From Tricholomella constricta (taxonomy: Eukaryota > Basidiomycota > Agaricomycetes > Agaricales > Lyophyllaceae): a stretch of 64,000 bases of DNA. The position numbers were made by a program, and so were the translations under genes. Shown one piece after another: positions 1 to 13,600 of the stretch (positions are counted from its first letter, which is position 1; every line of letters begins with the position of its first letter). The DNA lies in NCBI GenBank assembly GCA_013368375.1, contig JAACJP010000036.1:186001-250000 (forward strand), given 5' to 3'. The notes beneath the pieces were generated by a model, which was given only the letters and a program-made list of their open reading frames with translations, had not been told where the DNA came from and did not search any database.

Positions 1-570
1 GTGACAATGATCATAAGAAGACGGTAGCCATCCATGATCTGCGGATGGAAGGTTTACATTAGGCGCGCAGATGATGGATGGATGGTTTGCACTAAGTGGA
101 GGGGGGCAGTTGAAGAATCATAAAGAGAACGAAAATGACGGTGCGCCGTTCTCCAGCCCAAACAAGCTTAAGCCAGAGCTCTTAGGCGTCCAGCCTGCTC
201 GACGAAAAATCATGAACTCGTCGAGCCTGCTTCTTATGGAAGAGCGCCTCAGTTGGAAACTGTGCGACTGTGGGCGGCGACAACGTCGCTCGCACGATCT
301 GAAGTCTATCACGTTCGCGGGTTTGAAAGTGGGATAAGTTTGAATCTAGTTTTTCGGCGGTGCTGCATCATGATACAAGTCATGTTCGTCAGTACTAACA
401 GAGTAACAAAACTGTGAATTGAATGCTGTTCAAGAAGATCAAGAACAAAATGTATATCATGACCGCGTCCCCTGCCTGGAAACATAAATATATTAAGGAG
501 AAATAGCATAGCATAACATAAACCGACATCGCAATCCAAAGAGTATCCATAAACATGCCTTGAACGCGAC
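1..570. other. intergenic, no gene recognised
   Basis: No reading frame here has a recognisable domain or a credible exon chain. The stretch lies downstream of the TFIIF beta gene and probably holds its 3' untranslated region. Confidence 0.5.
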
Positions 571-1890
571 TCACGAGACCTCCTCCATATCCTCATCTTC
601 ATCTTCTTCTTCATCCTCGTCCATGCCCTCCATCTTGACATCGCCCATCTCAAATCCACTGGGCCCCGGCACGTTTTCGCCCTTGATCTGGCGCCACAAC
701 AATAAGTCAATATACACGTCGCAGAAAGAGTACATCAGACGCACCCCCTCCTCTTTGAAATTGTCCTTGAGCTCCCACAGCCCATTGTACTCTCCGCTCC
801 GGTGCAGGAACGCGACCTCGGAGAGCACCTCCTTGAGATACACCTCCGGCTGCTGCGTCTTCTCCCTCAGCGGCTTGATGCCCCACCGCGGCGGGTCGCG
901 GAACAACAAAAAGATCTGGTCCAGCAGCTGGTTACGCGGCATCCGCGCCATGCGCTCGAACGTCCCCTTCGCAAACTTGGGCTTCGTTTTCTAAACGCAA
1001 AAAAGAAAAAGAAAAAAGTCCACCCTCGTCAGCCCCCAACCCAACGCACCAAAACCGCAGCAAGGCAGGGAGGCAGCAACTCACGATGAGATCCCCAAAC
1101 GCACTCCCCGCGCCGACCCCAACGCCGCTACTGAGCCTATTGACCCCGCCACGGCCACCGGGCACGCCCGCATCGTCGATCATCCTGATCTGGCGCACCG
1201 GCGTGTTATACTTGCGGTGGCGCTCGCGCATCTGCTTCCTATAGCTCTCGCTGAAGGCCGGGCGGAGGTTGCACTCGTGCTTGATGCGGCCCGTGAGGAT
1301 CGTCGTGCGCGCGCGCGTGTTGACGGTCGCGGCCGCTGCGCTCGTCGAGGCGCTCAAGGAGGCGTCCTTCGGCCGTTCCGCGACTACGATCTGGTTCTCC
1401 ACCGAGTCGTTCACCATGTCGAGCTCGTAGCAGTCGGGCTCGGCCCCTGTCGCCACGAAGGATGTCGCGCTTTGGAATGCGGGGCGCTTGGCCTGCTGCT
1501 GCTGCGGTGGTGGGTGTGGGTGTGTGGTGGGGTCGTTTGGATCCTGGTTGGGCGGGAGGAAGAGCACTATCCTAGGCTTTTTGTTGATGGGGTTGAGGGC
1601 GTTGGTGTACACCCGGATGCTGGCCAGGTGCACGTCCTCCTCGTTGATGGCTGCCCAGCGTTCCAGGAGGAATTTGGGAATCTGCCACCACCCCACAATG
1701 TCACGGTATGAATATGATGCTTAATGCCTTGCGTCGGCGCGGGGTCATAAGACGTACGTACCTTGACGAGCCATACCCGTCCATTGCCCTGGTCCAGCAT
1801 GAGGTGCTCATCCGGGTCCGGCTGAGCGTCCTCGTCGTCCTGCGTCTCAGCATCGAAAGGCTTTTTGTCGTCGTCCACTAAACCATCCAT
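571..1890 (-). CDS. TFG2: TFIIF beta subunit (RAP30/Tfg2 type)
   Basis: Three exons on the minus strand (1890-1762, 1681-1085, 990-571) give 381 aa. The family is the small subunit of the general transcription factor IIF, which binds RNA polymerase II in the nucleus and helps load it at promoters. What I see: an acidic start, the dimerisation-domain stretch around VWLVK and IPKFLLERW (exons 1-2), the conserved LTGRIKHECNLRP block followed by YRKQMRERHRKYNTPVRQI near residues 165-205, and a C-terminal winged helix (KFAKGTFERMARMPRNQLLD, then DPPRWGIKPLREKTQQPEVYLK) from about residue 247. A Glu/Asp-rich tail closes the protein. Both introns have GT-AG ends and phase 0. The low-complexity insert in exon 2 (Pro/Gln-rich, Ser/Ala-rich) is common in fungal versions. 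The start is the first ATG of the open frame before the conserved block. Family assignment is secure. Confidence 0.93.
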
Positions 1891-4551
1891 ACTTTAATGC
1901 CTTTTTCCTCCCCACCCCGTGTGATGTGTGGCGTAAGGCAAGGTCCTTGGAGACCGAAACAGCCTAGGTTCTGTGTAGGTCTGCGGTCGAAGCAAACAGT
2001 GATACAACGCAGCGCCATTGTTTGGCCTTGGCCCCGTTACCAAATAGGACGAGCTCGGCAAGCGCAGCCGACTCCCGAGTTCGACGACCGATTTGCCTTG
2101 TTCTTTCTTCATCGAGTATGTATGTACTCGCTAGTCAATATATATTTGAGGATAAAGAAAAGGCGACAAAGTAACCGGACTGCCGATACTGTAATGTATG
2201 TTGGAATAGATCCGTCCCGCCGCCTACTTGAATAGCTCAACAATCGGCAAAGTTTAGTTATCATCTTCCCATCTGAGCATAACAGGGATGCAGACTCAGT
2301 AATCAAAATTACAAGGCCAAGGCACCCTTTTAGATCCTATGTAATAATTCCTACTTGGAGATCGATTACCATGCAAATGGCCGCTTGTCACTTGACAATA
2401 GACTGATGACATTGACATCTTCACATCAGCGATGTACTACGTATACATCGTCTGGGTCGTCAGCAGCTCAGAGTCACATATATACAGGGCATGCAAAGCT
2501 GAGCCCGCCACCCTTGATAATTTTTACTCTTGTCGGCGCTGCACAGCGCACAGCGCACCAACACTCGTCCAGGTCATTCAATTCCCATCTCCCGAGTCCC
2601 AAGTATGTATGTGTAAGTACTAGTATACGTTTCGTAAATCACAAGACAAAGCCCAAACTAACTCGGTGCTTAAACTTATCAGCCACTGTGAAGGAGCGGA
2701 TTCAGATTCATGCTCACGCTGAACGACGGACGGCGTCCCGTTTCAGGCTAGATTCATGCCAGGGGAGCCTGGAGGGACACGTCAATGAACGCGCGGTTTC
2801 GCTTTCGGTTGAGTCGTGAATGGGCGGAAACGGAAGCAAAATAAGTATACCCGTCGGAACGCGCATCCAAGTTGACACCCGCGTAGTCCGTATTGGGAGA
2901 CGCGTTTGGTAAAATTAAATTGATATACTTAACTTGAGAGTGGCAAAATACGTCTACAAGCTGTATTCTTATATGCCGTAGGACACAGGGTGTGCTATAC
3001 ACACACACGCGGGCACAAAGTCGTACGAGTAAGTAAGTAGTAGTGAGCTTCCCCAACGAATGAGAAATTTCATAATTCGTTCAATGGGATCCGAACGCAT
3101 TAATATAAAGGGAGGCGCGGCCTTGACGAATGCAGAATTTGCTACCATTAGCTCAGGACCCCAGATTGTATTTGGCTAGACGTTGGACATGAGGGATTAC
3201 GCGTAGCCTGAGGTGAAAGCAAAAGCAAGGCAGCCGCCGAGAGTCGGGACGCAGAGCAATCTCATGTCTGTAGTAAGTAGCAGGTGCGCACGGATCCTGT
3301 GACCCGAAAGCTGTGACCTTGAGCTTGCACAGCTCGAACGTGTCAAGCATACGTGGGCGGGGGCGCATTCCGAGAGATACTCAGGTCCTGCGCGGATAGC
3401 CGGATGTCTGTTGTCTAGCAGGCCAAAACCGGCCAGCCATCGTCCGGTCGTTACCCTTGGCTTATGAGCTTAAGTGCTATCCCGAGCGAGATGTTTATCT
3501 TGCGCGGAGAGCCTGAGAGGACCGACAGGCACGTATAAGTCCGTTTGGGACAGCCTGCGAGGGTGTTGTACACGCGTATGGTCGCGAGGAGAGGCCGGGA
3601 TGAGGTGGGTCGCTGGCGCCTGGAAACGCGTCACACGAGGCCAAGTCAGGGGGTCTCATATCGTATATTCCGTGGACATGGATGTCCTCGAGTCGGCCTG
3701 CCCTGCGTGGATGAAACACACTATGGGACGGATCAAAGCTGGGGTAGGTAGGCACCTGCGCAGTGAGGCGTCCCTATGTAATCCTTTGCTTAGGATACGT
3801 GCGTCGACCGCGCAACGTTGTCATTCGGTCCATGGACATTGGATACTTTATGGATCTTGTACAAACTTGCTAATGAGGTGTGGCATGGTTACTGTTGATG
3901 AATGCTACCCCATAATATTAATATCAATTGCCACAAGGCTCCGGCGATGTGGGGAACGTTGGGGAATTACGTACTTGCTGGTCAAGGTCCGATTACGCCG
4001 CCCTGTCAGCGGGCCTCGCTGGAGAAATTCGTATGTCCCTAGTGCGTCCATCGTGGGCATTGAGCACGCCACAAAGGCCAGATGTATGAGAACGGGAAGA
4101 CCGCATGGAGAGTGAAGGGGTCTAACGTTTCAGCTTTCTCCGGGGCAACAGTCAGATGATAGATGGTTTATGTAATGGGCCGGAACGTGACTGCACAATC
4201 CGTGATATCGCGTGATTTGAGGGCGGCCCGGAATATTCAACAAGATCGATTATTTTCTGGGTGATATAATTTTTATTGTCGTCTCTCTAGTCGAGAGGCC
4301 AGGTGGGTAGGGTTCACGTTCCTTGTATCGCAACCATCACCGCCGTCGCTGTACATGACAGCGAGCAGAGCCAAAAATACAGCGCCGAGCAATCATTTTC
4401 GCAGACTTATTCGGACCTCCATCATCGGGCCTGACCCGCGGACCCAACAACGCACCACTTCCCCGGATCGTCCACGCCCTGGACGCCTAAACGCCGTAAC
4501 CCCCGCTTCAGCTCTTGCTGTCTTCTAACAGTTTCCCTGACCAGCGAGATC
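1891..4551. other. 2.7-kb intergenic stretch, nothing recognised
   Basis: This lies between the divergently transcribed TFIIF beta gene and the GATA-like gene, so it carries both promoters. Open frames up to about 210 codons occur (for example 3474-4115 plus) but their translations show no domain, signal peptide or splice logic. Confidence 0.5.
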
Positions 4552-7500
4552 ATGTCTCCGACCTTTGAGTTCCCTATTCCTGTCCTCTCGGTCGCTGCAG
4601 AAGCCGTGCGTGAACTTGAGGGAAGTGAGGCATTGCACGGGCTTTGGACGCGTGAGTCATCATGTTCGTTTTTCTTTTAGGTAACTTGACCTATCTGGGC
4701 GTTCCCTTGCAGTGTTTACGAAATGCAAGGCCTCACTTCAAGACGGACATAGGCTGGAAAATATCTCGTGGAGGCTTTGGTACCGCGAGATGGCCGTCGT
4801 GCCCAAGCGCGACAACGGGAAGCAGGTCTGGGATGGCCATCGATTGCTCGATGAGAAAGCGAGCGAAAAGTCTTCTTTGGGAAAAGAAGAAAAGACAGCC
4901 CACCAACAGGAGTCTTTATCGACAACTGGTTATTCCGCTACAGCCCGGATACCCGGTGAGTTCATTCTACTTTCGCACTCCCTTTTATCCTTCAGTCGTG
5001 GCGCTCGCAGCTCTCTGCATTGGCTCGACCTGCATTCATCGACTACCATGATTGCTATCTGGATCTCTATTCGATCGTCTGTTCCTGAATTATTGGATGC
5101 CTTCCTCGTGTCTCTCGATCCCCGTCCTGCACCCCACCCTCGATCCCCTGCATTAACCTTTCAGATATTTGATCACCGTTCCTCCATTCATCGCGCATGT
5201 CCGCCAATACGCACTAACTTTCTCCTAAACTGGTTATAGAAACCTCCCTCCGGCTACACCCTCAATCTCATCCCAGTGTAACAATACCGCCGTCAATATC
5301 CAGCCCTACATTAGCGCGCCGGAACAGCTTCATTGGCAAGATGATCGTTGACATGTTGCCCAACCCCATCCCACCGACTCAACAACATCCACGCACAACG
5401 CTCCCCACCGATTCTAAATCTCTCACCTCATATTTCACTCCAGCAATTGGCCCATCGCCCAGCGTACCTTTCACTTTGGGGACCGTGGATTCCAACACCC
5501 CTTGCCATCTCCCTACTCCTGCTGGACATGAGGAACGCAATTTTCCTCCTACCTCAGACGCGGAGGCTCCTCTCTCAGAACCGCCGCTGGTTCAAGTCCA
5601 ATTGACGGAGCCTTCTACGCCGCCATCAACGCTCCCGCGCCTCGTTGTCGTAAACCCAACACCAGGACCCACACCGCACCCTACCCCTCCCGCCACACCC
5701 ATCCTCGGAGGACAGCTCACACTGAAGCACGACGGCCATCGCAACCACCGCATGTCGGCAGACACCCTCCTGCCGCTGCCGCCAATGCCACAGTCGCCGA
5801 TGTTCGTGCTTGCTGACGGCAGCACCACGTCGAGCTCGTCATCGGGTTCATCAGGCTGCTCGGGCCGGACTGCGATTTCCTCTCCTTCCACAACCGTGTC
5901 CCCCGCCGAGTCCGTGCCGTCCAAGCCTGAATCGACCACGCTGACAGAGACTACTGCCGCGACCACGGCGGCCACAGCAACGACGACGACGAAAGCTGTG
6001 GCATCGTCCCCGCACGCGCAGCAGCCCGTGCGCAGGCCGATCGGCGCCGGGGTGTCGGGGCACCTCTCGCCGGAGGCTGCGGGTGTACCGCACGCAGGGC
6101 CCTCCCGGGCGCGACCGCGCGCGCAAGGACATATACGCCAAACGAGCAGCGCAAGCAGCGGTGGCGGGAAGAGCACGAGCACGACGAGTGCCGGTGGTGG
6201 CCATGGGCGAAAGGAATCGCGGAGCAAGAGCAAGAGCCAGAGTCGCAGCCGGAGTCGCGGTGCGGACGCAGGGCGACTGACGATGACGGGGGCGGGGGCG
6301 GGTGGTGGTGGTGGTGGAGCCAAAAAGGGAGTTGTTGGAGGGCGGGGCCGGACGCTTGGTGCGGTCAGACGGACGGCCTCTGGAAGGGCGGGGGTGCCGG
6401 GACGGGTGGGGAGGGAGAAGAAACCGACTTTTAATATTGGGTCGCATTCGGACGAGGGAAGTGCGCGGTCGAAGAGCGGGGGGAGCGGGTCGTCTGTGTC
6501 GGGTCCGGGTGGTGTGCCTCCCCCCACGAAGAACGAGAATGAGGGGAAGAATGTTAGTGCGAAACCTGCGAATGCACAGCATCCGCCGGCTTTGCCATCC
6601 CATACCCAGTCATCGACACGTTTGCCGCCGCCGCCGCCGCCGCCGTTGGCTCAACATCACCTTCCTGATCCGCCGGCGGTGATTCCACCGCAAGCGCAAC
6701 AGCAGCGACGGACGATCGTATTGGCCACGAGCGATTCGGACGACTACGAAACTGAGACCGATACCGAGAGTGAGTCGGACGAGGGGCGAGTCCGGGGTGG
6801 TGTGGAGGAGGAGAACGAAGGCGACACGGGAGACTGGTCGAGCGAGGACATGAGCACGGACGACGTGGAGGTCGTCGTGCGCCGCGGAATCCAACAACAA
6901 CAACAACAACAACAACAAACGCAAGGAAGCGGGATTAGGCACGCAGCACCGTCCGGCGCTAACCATTCCGCGCGACGCACCCACTCCCAACAGCACGCCC
7001 ACGCCCACGCCCACGCCCATCCGCCGACACAGCCCGCCCACCCTGCCCCGGCCCACCATCACCAGCACCATCACCAGCCCCAACACCTCTCCCGCGCCCA
7101 GCAAAGTCGGCGGGAGCACGCTGCGCACGCACAGTATGTGGTGGAGCAGGCCGCACTGGAGACACAGCGGATTCGGGAGATGTTCGCGAAGAAGCCCGTG
7201 CCGAGCTCAGAGCAGCTCGTGGGGAAGCGCACGCGCAGCGTCGGGCTGCTCACGCAGCTCATGAACCCGGATCCGCATATCTTCCCCCCTAGCCACCCGT
7301 ACCGCCGGGGGTACAGCTCCAGCGAGATCAAGCGCGTGGGGCTGTCGAGGGCGAACGGTCACGGGAACGGGCACGGGAACGGGAACGGGAACGGGAATGG
7401 GAATGGGAATGGGAATGGGGCAGCAGAGAGGAGGGGGCCGGAGGGGGAGGGAAAGGGGAAGGTACAGGCACAGGTACAGGCGCCGGGGCAACAGAGGAGG

Positions 7501-8460
7501 CTGAGTGCGGGGATGGCGCCGGGGTTGAGATTGAGCAAGAGCTCGGCGGCGATCCCTGTTGCGTCGCAGGTCCAGGTGGGGAGCGTTGCGCGCGAAGCTG
7601 GGCCCAGTGCGGGCGGCGGGGCGGGTGGGCCTGCGGTCGTGCACACCAGCAGCGGTGCGAATGGGCGTTATAGGCCGAAGGGTCGGCCTGCGGACCTGCT
7701 GATGGAGGACGACAGCGATAGCGACGGTGAAGAGAACGGGCGCGATGCGATATTGCTGTCGAAGAGCGTGGCGCAGGAGAAGTTGAAGGCGCTGGCGCAG
7801 AAGAGGGGGATTGTGCCGAATGAGAAGAAGGACGCGGCGAGGGAGGAGGAGGAGGAGCCCGTGCCTGATTGGCTCAGGGAGCCCGAGTCGAACGCGAGGA
7901 GGGCGACGCAGAGGCAGACGCACCCCGCTAATGGGGCATTGTCGTCATCACGGCAGCAGCAACGCCAGCAGGAGCAACATCCAACGTCGACACCAATCCC
8001 TGTGGGACACCCGTATAACCTTCCGCCGCCTGCTCCGCCTTCTACGCCACGCACAACGCGCCGATTGATGCTGCAGACGGAGATGTCAGAGAGTCTGCGG
8101 CGCAACCTGTTGTGGGAGCGCCAGGTCAGCAAAGTCAATCTGGTGGGATTCCGCCGGTCTGCAAGCGGCGGGGGCGGGGGCGGGGGTGGAGACGGGGGCA
8201 GAGGAGGCGGTGCTGCGGGGAGAGGTGGGACAGTCCTCGGAGGCGGGCTGCGGCCATTGACGGCGTTGCCAAGCATGGTGCAGCTGACTGCAAAGCAGCC
8301 CGGCGCGAATGGGGGTCGCCTCGAGGAGAGGGAGCGAGAACGAAGGGGGAGCGGTGGCGCTGCTACAACGGAGAACGAGCTGGAAAAAGAGGAGAGAAAG
8401 AAGCGGGCGTTGCTGAGGAATCGAAGCTGGACAAATGACTACCATTATTCGGGATGGTAG
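4552..8460 (+). CDS. AreA GATA-like (DUF1752) domain protein, long disordered
   Basis: Exons 4552-4651, 4713-4955 and 5240-8460 give 1187 aa. The N-terminus (residues about 1-60) reads as the fungal DUF1752 / AreA-type GATA-like module: a Leu/Ala-rich lead, LWTLFTKCKASLQDG and then RLENISWRLWYREM. The family occurs in AreA-type and other fungal nitrogen or carbon regulators, but no GATA zinc finger is present here. Most of the rest is low complexity: Ser/Thr/Pro-rich, an Arg/Ser-rich basic patch, a Gln run near 6892-6918, His/Ala and Gly/Asn repeats near 7000 and 7360. Near the C-terminus a well-formed segment, EMSESLRRNLLWERQVSKVN, resembles the short conserved tail of fungal DUF3295-type proteins. 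The second intron is 284 nt, long for this window, but it is the only choice I found that keeps the frame into RRNSFIGKMIVDMLP. Probable nuclear regulator; target genes unknown. Confidence 0.7.
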
Positions 8461-10674
8461 TGGACTTCCCTTGTTACGACGCTCTGCGCAGATGTCAATT
8501 TTTTTTTTGTACGCGTTTTCTTTTTTTTTTTTTCTTTTTTCTTTTCCTCTTTTTTGCGTCTTGGGTTCATTTGTATGGTTAACTCTCTCCATCGTTCGCT
8601 TTCCCCATCCCTAATCTCGCCGCATCATCTCTAATACGTCCAGCCAGCCTTGCGAACCTTGTTCGACGGGTGGGCACCTACTTGCCACATACTACAATAT
8701 CTGTCGAGGCATCCATCGCTTTCCATGCTTTTTTACTTTCCATAACATCATTATCGTCTCCTTATCCATGTACATCATTGACTCACACAGACCATACCGA
8801 CACCACTATCCATTTATCACACACATACATACACGGCTCCTCGCGTCGCTTAATGTTCATTGTAAACGATTTCTCGCCCCCCCCCCCTCCTACATACTTA
8901 ATCACTTGCACCAGCAGCCTTTGACAATACCTCGAGGGGGTTTGGAACTTTGCGAGCATGATGGTCGATACTAATGTGATCCTTGAAGACCGCAGCGATC
9001 GGATATAGGTATGGCGAGCGCTCCACCGCACACGGCATAAGATATTAAAGATTGTTCGAAAGCCTGATCTGTCGGTCTGGGGATGACAGATGGCTCGAGC
9101 CCCTTGAAACAGCCTCGTATAAGTAGGTGCAAATCATAGTATTGATGCAGGGCAATAATACCTCGAAGTTGCAGTACGCAACTGCGATGTATATGGCGAA
9201 CACTCAGGCTGTCCTGTATCTGTATTAAGCATAACTTGGAGCGAGTTCGAAGGCGGCGTTTTCAAAGGTACCAGACCAGCCTAGGGAACAAGTCGGAAGT
9301 GCCAGAGGTATGTACGAACGACATCATCCGACGAAATAGACAAAAATCAATGAGCCTTGATACCCCGATTGATCAGGGCTGATGTCGAGAATACTAATAG
9401 GGGGGCGATGGCAACTCGTTACTCAATGCGGGGGAGGGGGGGGGAAGTCACAGTTCAGCTTTTTCAAGTCAAGTCCATAGATCCAGAGAAGCCTCAGCAC
9501 ACACACACGACACACAGGTGACATGCGAATGTAGCGCGCAGCCAACGATATTGATGTAGTGGGAAATTGGGCGATGCAACAGAATATAAACAGCCCTTGG
9601 CCGCAGCATTTGACAGGTCGGCGGAGCGAATGAGTGGGCGGCAGAATAGATATACCTTTCTCCCAAGACGAAGAAGTGGGACCACGTCGTCGTCGTCGTC
9701 TTGGTCATCCGGCGCCCCAGGGCGTATATATTTTGAATCCCTGAGAGATTACATGCCAGATTGCTGCGGGGCTCCTCGTGGACGACAGGAACGAATTGTC
9801 GGATTTTTCAAGGTGCATGAATTTGGAAGGTCAAGAGCGTTGGCTCGTCAAGGTCGATGAATAAGCCAGAAATCAAAGACGACACCGTTGTCGGGCCTAG
9901 TTTTGCTAGTGAACGCATAAATCAGAAGGCAGTCATTCGCCGTGGCGTAAGGAAGTTATGAAGGAAAAGTGGCGTGATATGGATATTCGACACGGCGATG
10001 TTCGACCGGACGAAGTGCTGAAGCCTGAAGCTTGGGAATCGTACCATTGGGTTGAGGTTCGTTGTGAGGGCCCTATTGATTGTCGATTGATCAAAGACAG
10101 TCGTCCGTTGTGAATTCCAAGCAAAGCCAGAGCGTGACGGTGACCGGCGGCGTAAAGAAACTATGAAATGCCATTCGGCATTGGCTTAATATGTATAGGT
10201 CGAACCTATGGTTGATACAGGGCAGGGCCAAGTTGAAACACGACTTTTGCCTGTCCTGTCACATCTTCACATCGAGTTGATCGGTCGAATTTGGGTCGAA
10301 ACTTCCTGATTGCGAGGAACATCTTGGAGATGAGTTGAAATGACGCTGTCTGACTCGACAATAGTTTAGCGTTCCTTCTATACCTGGCGTAAGGATTCGA
10401 AGAAGCATGATATGGATCTTCCAGGCCTTCCACGTTTGTGAAGGATCTTCAACGCAGCCAGCGGAGATGCGTGCAACACACTGCGGGAGCGTCGTCGTCG
10501 GTGACTGCGTTGTTATTGGTTGGGAATCACCGGAGTTGCGCCGGGACCGCGTAATCGACGGCACCAAGGATTCCCAGGAACAGCATCAGACAATGATCAT
10601 GTCATTATTTATTGCCACCACGATTTCCTAGACATCTCTGAGGTCATCCTCTTGAACGTCCACTCTAAGATATT
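8461..10674. other. intergenic, no gene recognised
   Basis: It begins with a T-rich tract (8496-8552) in the likely 3' untranslated region of the gene to the left. A C run (8879-8887) and a G-rich run (about 9431-9446) follow. The remainder is presumably upstream sequence of the Zn2Cys6 gene. Frames on both strands are short and show no domain. Confidence 0.5.
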
Positions 10675-13600
10675 ATGTCCTCCAACGAGGAAGACTACAA
10701 CGACGGCGACAACCCCCAGTCCAAGAAAAGGAGAATACAACGTGCCTGCGACATCTGCAGGCGAAAGAAAAGTAAGCGTAATGATCTTCTGCGGATCGCC
10801 CAAGCTTATGACCTTCTAGTTCGATGTAAGGCCCGCCTTGGTCAATGTTGGCCGCTGATGATAATATCGTATGCAGGCGACGGTGGTCAAATGCCGGGGA
10901 ATCGATGCTCGAATTGCATCGCCTACAGCTTCGATTGCACCTATGTCGAAGCCGCGAAGGTACGTTTCTGTCTTTGAATGAATAGGGTCTTATTTATATT
11001 AAGGCATAACACTAGAAACGTGGGCCACCAAAAGGGTATGTCCATTATCATCCTGGCGTTCTGATTATCTTTTTACAAGTGGATCTAGATACGTTGAACG
11101 GCTGGAGACTCGTGTAGAGAAGCTGGAGAAAGTGTTGACTCGGGTAACTCCCTACTTGGGTCATCTTGTGATAAGACTTGAGCTAACACACCAACAGCTG
11201 TACCCTGATTGCGATGTCCTGAAGGAGCTTGATACCGTCGTCGACACCGATGCCTGGCTAATCAAGCGGATGCCCCGCCCTCTTGTAGACATTCCTGATG
11301 GGCACACAACTATGCGGCAAGGAAACCCCTGCGATATTGCCACATCCGTCATCCGAAACGTCGGGAAGCAGCCTACAGAATACCCACAGGACGACGATTT
11401 CGCTCATGTACTGCTCGCCGATGACTTGAAGAGCCTCGCCATAGATACAGATGCCATGGAACAAAATAGATTTTTCGGCAAGTCAAGTGGGGCGATGCTC
11501 GTACATGCTGCGATGGAATTGAAGAACGAATATACTGGTGGGAATGACGATATCAGGCGACAAATTCTCGGGTCTAAACGCGAGGAGTTTTGGACTGTGC
11601 GGCCAGTGAGTGGGTTATATGGTCCTTTCTTGCTACATTTTCTGATATCTCGTTATTTTCTTGTAGTGGGAGCGCGCAGGGGACGTCGTCAAGAAGGTTT
11701 CATTTATTTTTCCGGAAGATGACCTTCTGGCGTGTCTGGTTGACCTTTATTTTACAAAAGTCAATCTTTTCCTACCTCTCCTCCACCGTCCAACTTTCGA
11801 GAGGTCCGTCACAGAAGGCCTTCATTATCGTGACGACGGCTTTGGGGCAAATCTGCTTCTCGTCTGCGCCGTCGCCTCTCGATTCTCAGACGACCCACGG
11901 ATTCGGTTAGACGGCGTCGAGTCATTCCATTCTGGCGGATGGAAATGGTATCACCAAGTGAACCAGGTCAAGAAGTCGCTTCTGGCCCCTCCATCGCTGC
12001 ACGATTTGCAGTTTTACTGCGTGCGTGCCTTTACTTGAACTCTTGGATTTCAAAGCTCATAGATGACTCAAGTTATCCGTTATGTTTCTGCAAGGATCGT
12101 CGACCCCCCAGTCGTGCTGGACAATGGTTGGAATAGGTATCCGCATGGCACAGGATGTCGGCGCGCATCGTCGTAAATACGACAGGAACAATCTGACTAT
12201 GGAAGATGAGTTATGGAAGCGAGGATTTTGGTAATTATCAAACACTCCTTCACGCGCTATTTAATATTTTCTCCTCCCTTCAGGGTGCTCGTCACGATGG
12301 ATCGAATGGTCAGCTCGGCACTGGGTCGGCCGTGTGCGATTCAGGACGAAGAGTATGCACCACGGCATTTTACAATCTTGAACTACTTCTCATGGCTACC
12401 TTTTAGCTTCGACGTCGACTTTCCCGTCGAGTGTGACGACGAATATTGGGAAAACCCTGATCCATCAAAACGGTTCAAACAGCCACCAAATAAACCGTCT
12501 TATATCACCGGCTTTATCCTCATTCTCAAACTCAATCAAGTCCTTACAATTCTTTTGCGCACAGTCGTAAGCTATTGGTCTCTCCGATTAATTTAGATGC
12601 TCAATGTTCAGCAACAGTATTCTATCAACAAATCGAAAATTAGTCTTGGCTTCGTCGGGCCACAGTGGGACCAGCATATCGTCGCGGAACTAGACTCTGC
12701 ACTTAACAAATGGGTAGACTCTGTGCCCGATCATCGTGCGTCATCATCGCTGCTTTGGATGTTTTTTCATTGACGCGCTTGGGTTGAAAAGTTCGGTGGG
12801 ATCCTGAACGGGAGGACGTCAAATTATTCGAGCAATCAGCATCACTCTATTGCACATACTATTATATCCAGATCCTCATCCATCGCTCGTTTATCCCTTC
12901 ACCCCGAAAACCTTCGCCTCTTGCCTTCCCATCTCTGGCTATCTGCACTAATGCCGCCCGATCGTGTTGTCACATTGCCGACGTCCATCGTCGCCGAGGG
13001 CTAGTCGCTCCACCCCAAACACAAGTGCGTTGCTTTTCTTTCCCAATTACAGCATGGCCATAACAGTGCAAGTCAGATCGCTATCTTCACGGCAGGTCTT
13101 GTGCTTCTCCTTAATATCTGGGGCGGCAAGCGTGCCGGCTTGTCCACGGACCCAAGCAAGGAAATGAATGACGTTCACAAGTGTATGCAGGCCCTTCGGA
13201 GATGCGAGTCCCGGTACGTTGCCCCGCTTTCTAGTTTTGTATGAGCTTCTCATCCTCACCTACGCATTTACGCTCTGTCCACCAGATGGCACTCCGCAGG
13301 GCGCCTGTGGTAAGATCCGCCTGTGCTGTCATCGGGTTACGTTGACTAAAGAAAAACGCTGGATAGGGACATTATGTATGAATTGGCTTCTGTGGGGGAA
13401 CTGCCTTTGCCGAACCCGAGCCCCCCGGCGAACAACAAACGCGAAAGAGACTCGGACAGCCCTGCCTCTTCCACCACGCACTCGACAAACTCGCCGAGCG
13501 TCGCGGGCTCGGAAACTCCACGCACGATCGCCGGTTCGCGTCGCGTGAAATCCCTTGTTCAGCTGCACCAACAGCCCGAGCAGCAGACGACGCCCTTTCC

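Noticed and set aside
3474..4115. 213-codon open frame on the plus strand
   Set aside because: No domain, no signal peptide, composition rich in Arg and Cys as expected from a chance frame, and no splice context. Not reported as a gene.
4855..4957. Alternative frame in exon 2 of the GATA-like gene reading GVFIDNWLFRYSPDTR
   Set aside because: It looks protein-like, but no intron of workable size connects it to the DUF1752 frame, and its splice phase does not match the large downstream exon. The chosen frame fits both sides.
5592..6603. Long minus-strand open frames of 250-311 codons
   Set aside because: They are shadows of the biased codon use in the low-complexity plus-strand protein.
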